Shown here: piece after piece, positions 1 to 7,331 of the stretch
Position numbering within the stretch: the stretch's first letter is position 1
How the letters are laid out: the number at the start of each line of letters is the position of its first letter
Origin: Variovorax sp. PAMC26660
GTDB lineage: Bacteria > Pseudomonadota > Gammaproteobacteria > Burkholderiales > Burkholderiaceae_C
DNA length: 64,000 bases
NCBI RefSeq assembly: GCF_014302995.1
Contig: NZ_CP060295.1
Location: 2,232,001 to 2,296,000, forward strand
Direction of reading: 5' to 3'
The notes under the pieces: model-generated
What the model was told of the DNA's origin: nothing
Seen by the model: the letters and a program-made list of their open reading frames with translations, nothing else
Database searches by the model: none
Program-made: the position numbers and the translations under genes

Positions 1-183
1 ATCGAGCAGCAGGCACAGCGGCTGCTCGGGCAACGGGCCTTGGTCAAGGAACTGCTCGAAAACCTCGGCGCTGCCGAAGTGCTCGGAGGCCAGGCGCCGC
101 GAGCGCAGCAGCCAGGCCAAAGCCTCGCGCACGCTGGCGTCGTCGTCCACGATAAAAATCAAGCCATCGATCAGCGGTTGCAT
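1..183 (-). CDS. FixJ/NarL-type response regulator, N-terminal part (runs off window)
   Basis: Partner regulator of the sensor kinase immediately upstream; it should take phosphate from the kinase and act on DNA. Only the first 61 codons are inside the window, read from an ATG at 183. They start MQPLIDGLIFIVDDD, the hydrophobic first strand plus acidic pocket of a receiver domain, followed by SVREALAWLLRS, the usual first helix of FixJ/TodT-like regulators, and a second strand ending near LCLLLD, where the phospho-acceptor aspartate is expected. The gene starts 34 bases after the kinase stop, so the two are probably co-transcribed. The output domain is not visible, so NarL/FixJ class is inferred from the receiver only. 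Confidence 0.85.
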   Translation of the reverse strand, partial: MQPLIDGLIFIVDDDASVREALAWLLRSRRLASEHFGSAEVFEQFLDQGPLPEQPLCLLLD

Positions 184-217
184 GCCATGAGGTCCAACGA
201 AAAATTTGAAAGCGCAG

Positions 218-2275
218 TCAGGCGGCCGCCGGCAGGGTAAACCGGAAGACGGTGCCACGCGGGCGATTGGGCTCGAACATGAGCGCGCCGCCATGCTGCT
301 CCACCACCGTGCGGCACAGGCTCAAGCCGAGTCCCATGCCATCGGCGCGCGTGGTGAAGAAGGGCGTGAAGAGCCGCTCGGCCACTTCCTCGCTGATGCC
401 GCAGCCCAGGTCGGCCACCGAAAACTCCAGCCAGCGGCGACCGTCTTCCTGGCCCGTGCCACCCACCGCCACGGCGCGCGCCACGCGCAGCCGCAACACC
501 CGGCTGCCGACGTTGTCGGGGCTGTCCATCGCCTGCATTGCATTGCGCGCCAGGTTCAGCAGCACCTGTTCGACCAGCGTGCGGTCGCACATGGCGGCGG
601 GCAGGCGGTCTTCGAGCACCACTTCGATGATCACGCCGAGCTTGCGCGCCTGCAGCCGCACCAGCGGCAGCACCGCGTCGATCAGCGCCTGCGGCGCCAC
701 GGCCTCGCGCGTGCGGTCGCGCCGGCGCACGAAGTCGTGCACGCTGCGGATCACCTGCCCGGCGCGGTCGGCCTGCTCGGCGATGCGCCTGACGGCCATC
801 GCCACTTCGCCCTGGTCGCCGGTCGCGTTCGGCCCGAGCAGGTTGAGCGAGCCGCTCGCATAGCTGGCAATGGCGGCCAGCGGCTGCGTGAGTTCGTGGC
901 TCAGCAGCGAGGCCATCTCGCCGACGGTGGCCAGGCGCGCGCTGGCCTGCAGGCGCTCCTGGCTGGCGCGTGAGAGTTCTTCGATGCGGCGCTGCTCGCT
1001 CACGTCGATGAACGCGCTCATCCAGCCGGTCTGCACGCGGTGCGCGTTGATGAGCGGCGCCTCGAAGATCAGCACCGGAAAGCGCGCGCCGTCCTTGCGC
1101 ATGAAGACCGACTCGAAGCCCTCGCGCGGCGGCATGCCACCGGCCAGGCGCCGCGCCTGGCGCTGCTGGTATTCGTGCGCCAGCTCGGTGGGCCAATAGG
1201 GCGCGTCGCCGTTGTCGGCCATGAGTTCTTCGGGGCTGAAGCCGACCATCTCGCAGAAGGCCGGGTTCACGTAGGTGATGCGCCCTTGCAGGTCGCGCGC
1301 ACGCAGGCCGGTGATGACGGAGTCTTCCATCGCCTTGCGAAAGGCCAGCGCATCGGCCAGGTCGCGTTCGGCGCGCAGCCGGCGGCGCGTGTCGCGCGCC
1401 AGCAGCACCAGCACCGACACCAGCGCGATCGAGATCGCCGTGACCAGTGCCGTGAGCATGTTCGGAAACAGGTCGGGCGCGGCGCGCCAGCCGTCCACGC
1501 GCAGCATCAGCGCGGCGCCGGGCAGGTCGATGAGCTGCTGCGAGGTGAACACGCGCGTGCCGGTGCGCCGCGAGGTGCCCAGCGCCACCAGCCGCGTGCC
1601 ATCGGCCTCGGTGAAGGCCACTTCCTGGCCGCGCGTGAGCGTGGGGCCGACCAGCTCGATCAGCGCGTCGCGCAGCGAATAGCTGGCCACGAGGTAGCCG
1701 CCGGCATCGATGGGCACGCACAGCTCCATCACCTCGACGCCGCCACCGCCGGTGATCGGCACGTAGTGGCTCGGCGAATAGGCCGGCGCGCCCAGCTTGT
1801 GGGCGGCCGCGCAGGCCAGCGTCACATCGGACTGCTCGGGGCCGCGGCTGGCCTCGTCGAGGATACGCATGCGGTAGGGCGTGTTGACCGCCTCGACGGG
1901 GCGCAGCGCGGCATCGCGCCATTCAAGCCGCAGCCATTCGCGGTGCTCGCGCAGCAGGGCGGCGGCGGTGTCGGCCCATTGCGCACGCTCCATGCCCGGC
2001 GCCTGCGTGGCGCGCAGGCTCTGCGCGTTGCGCTGGAAGCCGCTGCGCAGGTCGGACACCGCATCGGCGGTATCGCGGTCCAGCGCTGCCTGCACCTGCT
2101 CGACCTCGTGCCGCCCCGCGAGCCACACCACGGTGACCAGCAGCGCCGACACCAGCACCGCCAGCAGCAGCCACAGAAACCAGCGCTTCCAGAGCGAGCG
2201 CAAACGCGCGAACGACAGGGGCGCTTGCCGGCGGTGCGGGGCTTCGGGGTCGACTTCGGGCGGCAGGGCCGACAC
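218..2275 (-). CDS. PAS-domain sensor histidine kinase (DctB/FixL-like)
   Basis: Membrane-bound sensor kinase of 685 residues. It has an N-terminal membrane helix (about 31-53), a periplasmic sensor region, a second membrane helix (about 270-293), a PAS domain (about 315-430, with the ITYVNPAFCEMVGFSPEEL signature), a HisKA domain with the H-box LLSHELTQPLAAIA (His460) and a HATPase domain ending with DLGCGISEEVAERLF and GMGLGLSL. The GTG start at 2275 follows the nitrilase stop by a single base (TGA-C-GTG), which argues for coupled translation; a longer reading would run through the nitrilase gene. The response regulator follows. The stimulus is not deducible; the domain order resembles dicarboxylate and aromatic-compound sensors. 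Confidence 0.88.
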   Translation of the reverse strand: MSALPPEVDPEAPHRRQAPLSFARLRSLWKRWFLWLLLAVLVSALLVTVVWLAGRHEVEQVQAALDRDTADAVSDLRSGFQRNAQSLRATQAPGMERAQWADTAAALLREHREWLRLEWRDAALRPVEAVNTPYRMRILDEASRGPEQSDVTLACAAAHKLGAPAYSPSHYVPITGGGGVEVMELCVPIDAGGYLVASYSLRDALIELVGPTLTRGQEVAFTEADGTRLVALGTSRRTGTRVFTSQQLIDLPGAALMLRVDGWRAAPDLFPNMLTALVTAISIALVSVLVLLARDTRRRLRAERDLADALAFRKAMEDSVITGLRARDLQGRITYVNPAFCEMVGFSPEELMADNGDAPYWPTELAHEYQQRQARRLAGGMPPREGFESVFMRKDGARFPVLIFEAPLINAHRVQTGWMSAFIDVSEQRRIEELSRASQERLQASARLATVGEMASLLSHELTQPLAAIASYASGSLNLLGPNATGDQGEVAMAVRRIAEQADRAGQVIRSVHDFVRRRDRTREAVAPQALIDAVLPLVRLQARKLGVIIEVVLEDRLPAAMCDRTLVEQVLLNLARNAMQAMDSPDNVGSRVLRLRVARAVAVGGTGQEDGRRWLEFSVADLGCGISEEVAERLFTPFFTTRADGMGLGLSLCRTVVEQHGGALMFEPNRPRGTVFRFTLPAAA

Positions 2276-2276
2276 G

Positions 2277-3092
2277 TCAGAGCACGCTGTGCGAGAGAAC
2301 GGGAAGCTGGGTGCGCGAGCGCTCGACCTGTGCGGCGTCGATGTCGAACAGCACCACGCCTTCACCGCTGGCCTGCTGCGCCACCACCGTGCCCCACGGG
2401 TCGACGACCAGCGACTGGCCCCAGGTCTGGCGGCCGTTCTCGTGCGTGCCGCCTTGCGCGGGTGCAACCACCCAGGCCAGGTTTTCGATGGCGCGGGCGC
2501 GCAGCAGCACTTCCCAGTGGGCGGCGCCGGTGGTGCGGGTGAAGGCGCTGGGCACCAGCAGCAGGTCGGCGCCCTGCCTGGCCAGCGCGCGGTACAGCTC
2601 GGGAAAGCGCAGGTCGTAGCAGACGCTCATGCCGATGCGCCAGCTGTGGCCGTCGCGCGAGGGCAGGTCGAACACCACAGGCTCGGCGCCCGGTGCGATC
2701 ACGCGGCGCTCGTCGTAGCGCTCGGTGCCGTTGTCGAAGAAGAAGAGGTGGATCTTGTCGTAGCGCGCCACGCACTTGCCTTCGGGCGAGAAGCAAAGCG
2801 AGCTGTTGAACACGTGCTCGGCATCGGTGCTCTCGATGGGCAATGTGCCGCCGACGATCCACAGGCCGAACTCGCGCGCCGAGTCGGCCAGGAAGCCCTG
2901 CACCGTGCCGGCGCCGGCGGTTTCGCGCAGGCCCAGCTTGTCGGTGTCGCGCGCGCCCATCATGCAGAAATACTCGGGCAGCACCGCGAGTTCGGCACCG
3001 GCCGCGGCGGCCTGCGCGAGCAGGTCGTGGGCGCGTGCGAGGTTGGCTTCGCGGGCAATGGCCGACACCATCTGGATGGCTGCAACTCTCAT
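2277..3092 (-). CDS. Nitrilase-superfamily amidohydrolase (Nit1/Nit2-like)
   Basis: Carbon-nitrogen hydrolase of 271 residues, the usual size for the Nit branch. The catalytic triad is visible: Glu40 in LPEYF, Lys113 in YDKIHLFF and Cys158 in SVCYDLRFPELYR. Family members hydrolyse small amides such as deaminated glutathione or omega-amides (metabolite repair) in the cytoplasm; the exact substrate here is inferred. Its ATG overlaps the stop of the YhdP gene (ATGA), and it is followed after one base by the sensor kinase. A nitrilase directly after yhdP is a common arrangement in beta- and gammaproteobacteria. Confidence 0.92.
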   Translation of the reverse strand: MRVAAIQMVSAIAREANLARAHDLLAQAAAAGAELAVLPEYFCMMGARDTDKLGLRETAGAGTVQGFLADSAREFGLWIVGGTLPIESTDAEHVFNSSLCFSPEGKCVARYDKIHLFFFDNGTERYDERRVIAPGAEPVVFDLPSRDGHSWRIGMSVCYDLRFPELYRALARQGADLLLVPSAFTRTTGAAHWEVLLRARAIENLAWVVAPAQGGTHENGRQTWGQSLVVDPWGTVVAQQASGEGVVLFDIDAAQVERSRTQLPVLSHSVL

Positions 3093-6000
3093 GGGGTGGT
3101 CTCCGTTTTCTTGCTTTCGTCGGCGGTCGACGAGCCTGGCAGGCCGGGCAAGGCCGGCAGGCCCGGAAGGGTCGGGATGCTCTGGGGCAGCAGCTGCAGC
3201 GTACGCGGCACCTTGGCGATCTTGGGATCGGCCCAGGTGCCTTCGACATGAAACTCCTGCGTGGCCGCGGCCGACAGCGGCTTGCTCAGCACCCATTGCG
3301 CAAGGAAGGTGCCCAGGCCGATGGCCGGGTTGATGGCGGTGGCCACCAGCGCGGCCGTGCCGGCGTTGATCTCGGGCACCACCACCACGCGCAGGTTCTG
3401 TGTCTCGCGCACGATGTCGGCCGAGCCGTCCATCAGCGCGGCGGCGTTGACGCCCTTCATCTGCAGGTTGTTGGTGCTCGCGATGCCCTTGTTGATCTTC
3501 GCGTCGCCACGGATGAAGTCGAAGGCGAAGCCCTGGCTGAACACGTCGCGGAAATCGAGCGTGAGCCGGCGCGGCAGCGCCTGCAGGCTCAGCACGCCGA
3601 GCAGCTTGGCCAGGCCCGGGTCGGCCTTGAGGAACTGGCCCGATTCCACGTCGACCTGCAACTGGCCGCTCAGGCTCGGGTAGTCGAGCGAGAAGGGCGA
3701 GCCGCGCCAGTTGACGTCGCCTTCGAGCCGCCCCTTGCCGCGCCGCAGCACGCCCGGCATGCCGAAGCGCCCGAGCAGTTCGCCGGCATCGGCAATGTCG
3801 AGCTTGAAGGTCATGGCGGTGCGGCGCTGGCCAACCGCGGCCCCGGGGATGGCGGCCCAGGTGCCCTTGGCCGAAAAGCTGGCTTCCGGCATGGTGAAGC
3901 CCAGCTTGTTGAGCGCCCATTCGCGACCCGCGCCGCCGCGGTTGACCGCATCGATCTCGGCGCGTCCGAGTCGCTTGCCCAGCAGCTCGAAGTCGTCGAT
4001 GACGATGTCGAGGGCCGGCAGCGCGCCGGGTTGCTCGTCGAGCAGGGTCTCGACCTGCGTGGCCTCGGAGGGTGCGATCTTCAGCCGCGCGAGCCGCGCA
4101 TAGAGCCGGCCGGCCTGCGTGTGGCGGTACTCGGCATAGCCGCTGAGTTCGGTGGCGTCGATGTTGGCGCGCCAGAGCGCGCCGTCGCGCGTGCCGCCCA
4201 ACACCACGTTGTGCAGCGTGCGGCCTGCAACGCCGAGTTGCTGCGCACGCACGGCGATGCGCGTGGGCAGGTAGGCCAGGGCCGGGTCGTCGGGCCGCTC
4301 GGTGCTGCCGGCGCTTTCGGAAGCATTGCTCACGGCCGAGCCCAGCAACGCCTGCCATGCGGAGATGTCGAGCTTGACGATGTTGACGTTCGCGAACACG
4401 CCCTTGTCGGGCAGGCTGGCGGTCTCGCCCGCCGTCAGGCCGAAGCCGATGCTGCCGCGCAGCACGCGTGCCTCGGTGCCGGAGATGTCACGCATGTACT
4501 GGATCGCGCCGACGCGGCCCAGGTCCAGCGTGAGCTGGTCTTGCGTGGCAACGCTTGCGCCCTGGCGGGTTTCGCGCGCGGTCACCTTCTTCTCGATGCG
4601 CAGCGGCATCTGCTCTTCGGCGGTCTTCACGAGCGGTGGCGGCAATTGCAGGGCCATGCCCTGCAGGCTGCTGGTGAGCGAGAACTCGGGCGCGCCGTCG
4701 CGCACCGAGAAAGTGGCGGCGAAGGGCGTGCTGCCGCTGGCCTTGCCGGCCAGGCGCGAGAGCCATTCGATCTCGCGCGCGCCGCGCAGGCCGTCGGCGG
4801 TGGCTGTGCCCTGCGCCTTCAGGGCCACTTCGCGGTTGGGGCCTGAGAAGCGGCCCTTGCCTTCGATGCGGATGTCGCCGCCCAGCAGCCGGGCCTGCAC
4901 GCCGGCCAGCGAGAAGCCGGTTTCGGTGAAGTTCAGCGTGCCCTTGGCCTGCGTCAGGGACGGCGCTTCGGGCACCACCTGCAGTTCGTTGTCGGCCAGC
5001 GTCACGCTGGCCTGCACCTTGGCGTTGTCCATGGCCGCGAGCGGCAGTTCGAGGTGCAGCTTGTAGTCGGCCGAACCGGTGGCGCGCGCGCGCAGCATGA
5101 TCTCGCCGGTTTCGCCGGCCAGCGGCGCGCCCGCGCGCAGCACCTCGGCGAGCGGGCCCTTGGCCTGGGCATCGACGCGCAGTTGCGGCGCGTGGTGCGA
5201 CAGCTCGGGGATCTGCGCTTCGGCCTTGGTCACTTCGACACCGTTGGCGCCGGCCAGGCGGCCGCGCGCATTGCGCACCAGCATGCTGTCGCGCTCGAAC
5301 ACCAGTTCGCCCGACAGGCCGGTGAGCGGCGGCCACACGGGGGGCGGCATGCCGTTGCGCGCCGGCGCGGGCGGGACATGGGGCGGTGCGTAGGCGTAGT
5401 TGACGTCCGCCACCTTGGCCGCGATGCGGAAGTCGCCCAGCTTCGGGTCGAGGAAGGGCATGTCGTGCAGGTCGCCGCGCACGCGGAAATCGACGCTGCT
5501 GGCCGTGCCCTTGGTGACGGCGTCGCGCACGTAGTCGCGGGTGTGCTGGGGAATGTCGAGCGGCAGGTAGCGGAACACGCGCGTGCCATCGGCACGGGTC
5601 AGCTTGCCTTGCAGGTCGAGCACGCCCGGGTAGTGGCCCTTGCCGCTGGAGGTGGCCGGGTCGCTGGTGCGCCAACTGGCTTCGGCGTCGCCCTCGGCGT
5701 CGACGTTGGCGAAGCGCAATTTGGAGACCTGCAGTTGTGCATTGCCGTTGTCGAGCTTCCATTGCAGTTGGGTCGAGAGCCGGTCGATCGGGATGATCGG
5801 GTCCTCGAACACGCCGGGAAATTCGAGCGTGCCCTGTGCAATTGCCAGCGTGGCGGTGCCACCGGCATGGGTCGCGTCGAAGTCGAGCGTGGCGCCGCTC
5901 AGGCCGGGCGTGCCGGGGTGGACCTTGGGATGGGCGGGCGTTGCATTGTTGGCGGCGGCAACCGGGGTGGTGGCCGTCGTCGATGCGGGAGGAGGGCCTG

Positions 6001-7306
6001 CGGCGGTATCGGCCGCACCCGGTTGCGAGGCCACGCGCAGGCCGCTGACACGGCCCTTGGCCTGGTACCTGTCGGGCGCGCCCAGCGCGCCTTGCCAGCT
6101 CACGTCGATGTGCTCGACCAGCCCGCGCGGCGCATACGCGCCGAGCACCTTGTGCGTGGCCTCGCCCAGCGGCAGCCGGTCGGCGATGAGGGCCAGCGCC
6201 GCAAGGTCGAGGCGGTCGGCGCGCACCGCGCCGTGCTCGGGCGTGCGCCCCTTGGCCGGCGTGTGCTGCAGCCACAGGTTGCCGCCGGGCCAGCGCATGC
6301 CGTCGCTGGTCTCGAACTGCAGCGCGGTGGTCGAGAACTCGAGGGTTTCCTCGGAGCGATGGCCGGCCAGGCGACCGGTGACCGCGCGCAGCACCAGCGG
6401 CTGCAGGCCCTTGTCGAGCGAGACGTCGACCTGGTCGAGCCCGAGGTCGGCCGCGCCGCCCACGATCTGGCCATCGTCCACGTCGGCCCACACGCGCAGC
6501 GCGCCGTTGCCTTCGCGGATGCGGGCGTCGAGCGCCACGTATTGGCCCAGCCGCGTGACGTCGATGTAAGGCAGGTCGGCATAGAGCTGGCCGTCCCAGG
6601 TCTGCCAGCGGCCGCTGCGCATCGACAGAAACGGCTGACGAAACTGGCCACGCAGCGTGAAGCGCTCGCCCCAACCGGCCGGCGGCGTGGCATCGAGCCG
6701 CAGGCCGTGGCGCAGGCCGGTGTTGCGCGCGACGAAGCGCACGTCGGTCAGCAGCAGGGGTTCGGCCCGGCGCTGTTCGTCGGTCCAGCGCACCGTGCCG
6801 CCTTCGATGACCAGCTCGCGTTGAGCGAAAAACCAGTCGGCGGCGCGGGTTTCTCCGGTCGTCTCGGTCGACATGTGCAATCCAGCCACATGGAGTTTTC
6901 CCTGAGCATCGCGGCGCACGTCGACCTGCGGACCCTCGATGTAGAGCTGCTCGAAATTCAGGCGCCAGAGCGAGCGCGGCGACACGCTGGCCACCACGCG
7001 CACGAGGCGAAGCGCCTCGCGGTTGTCTGCATCCTGCAGCACCACGTCGCGCAGTTCGAAGGCCGGGAAAAGCCCTTCGGAGCGGGCGGTGATCGATCCG
7101 ATGCGGACCGGCACGCCGATGGCCTTGCTAGCCTGTGCCTCCAGAGCGCCGCGAAAATCACCGATTCGCGGCACAATCCACGCGTGTAGGACAACGACTG
7201 ACAGCGCCAGCAGAAGCCATGCAGCGATCAGCAAACCCAACAGCCAGCGCGCCGTCACAGCGGTGATTTTGAGCAGACGTGAAGGGGTAGACGCCGTGTC
7301 GTTCAT
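3089..7306 (-). CDS. yhdP: YhdP family AsmA-like inner-membrane/periplasmic protein
   Basis: Very large protein (1405 residues from the ATG at 7306) with one N-terminal membrane helix (LLGLLIAAWLLLALSVVVLH, about 19-38) and a long repetitive beta-rich periplasmic part typical of YhdP/AsmA-like proteins (DUF3971 and AsmA_2 regions). Members are thought to act as bridges for phospholipid movement to the outer membrane. The C-terminal AsmA-like block (VESGQFLKADPGLAKLLGVL, then FDFIRGDAKINKGIASTNNL) is well preserved. I chose the ATG at 7306 (MNDTASTPSRLL) over an upstream ATG at 7345, because the latter would overlap the divergent glnE start. It is first in the YhdP-nitrilase-kinase-regulator run. 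Confidence 0.9.
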   Translation of the reverse strand: MNDTASTPSRLLKITAVTARWLLGLLIAAWLLLALSVVVLHAWIVPRIGDFRGALEAQASKAIGVPVRIGSITARSEGLFPAFELRDVVLQDADNREALRLVRVVASVSPRSLWRLNFEQLYIEGPQVDVRRDAQGKLHVAGLHMSTETTGETRAADWFFAQRELVIEGGTVRWTDEQRRAEPLLLTDVRFVARNTGLRHGLRLDATPPAGWGERFTLRGQFRQPFLSMRSGRWQTWDGQLYADLPYIDVTRLGQYVALDARIREGNGALRVWADVDDGQIVGGAADLGLDQVDVSLDKGLQPLVLRAVTGRLAGHRSEETLEFSTTALQFETSDGMRWPGGNLWLQHTPAKGRTPEHGAVRADRLDLAALALIADRLPLGEATHKVLGAYAPRGLVEHIDVSWQGALGAPDRYQAKGRVSGLRVASQPGAADTAAGPPPASTTATTPVAAANNATPAHPKVHPGTPGLSGATLDFDATHAGGTATLAIAQGTLEFPGVFEDPIIPIDRLSTQLQWKLDNGNAQLQVSKLRFANVDAEGDAEASWRTSDPATSSGKGHYPGVLDLQGKLTRADGTRVFRYLPLDIPQHTRDYVRDAVTKGTASSVDFRVRGDLHDMPFLDPKLGDFRIAAKVADVNYAYAPPHVPPAPARNGMPPPVWPPLTGLSGELVFERDSMLVRNARGRLAGANGVEVTKAEAQIPELSHHAPQLRVDAQAKGPLAEVLRAGAPLAGETGEIMLRARATGSADYKLHLELPLAAMDNAKVQASVTLADNELQVVPEAPSLTQAKGTLNFTETGFSLAGVQARLLGGDIRIEGKGRFSGPNREVALKAQGTATADGLRGAREIEWLSRLAGKASGSTPFAATFSVRDGAPEFSLTSSLQGMALQLPPPLVKTAEEQMPLRIEKKVTARETRQGASVATQDQLTLDLGRVGAIQYMRDISGTEARVLRGSIGFGLTAGETASLPDKGVFANVNIVKLDISAWQALLGSAVSNASESAGSTERPDDPALAYLPTRIAVRAQQLGVAGRTLHNVVLGGTRDGALWRANIDATELSGYAEYRHTQAGRLYARLARLKIAPSEATQVETLLDEQPGALPALDIVIDDFELLGKRLGRAEIDAVNRGGAGREWALNKLGFTMPEASFSAKGTWAAIPGAAVGQRRTAMTFKLDIADAGELLGRFGMPGVLRRGKGRLEGDVNWRGSPFSLDYPSLSGQLQVDVESGQFLKADPGLAKLLGVLSLQALPRRLTLDFRDVFSQGFAFDFIRGDAKINKGIASTNNLQMKGVNAAALMDGSADIVRETQNLRVVVVPEINAGTAALVATAINPAIGLGTFLAQWVLSKPLSAAATQEFHVEGTWADPKIAKVPRTLQLLPQSIPTLPGLPALPGLPGSSTADESKKTETTP

Positions 7307-7331
7307 TGAGGATCGCGCTGTGTCGGGAATT

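Noticed and set aside
1040..2542. Long plus-strand open frames opposite the kinase and YhdP genes
   Set aside because: They mirror high-GC coding DNA on the minus strand, are rich in Arg/Ala/His without domains, and the opposite-strand genes have clear motifs.
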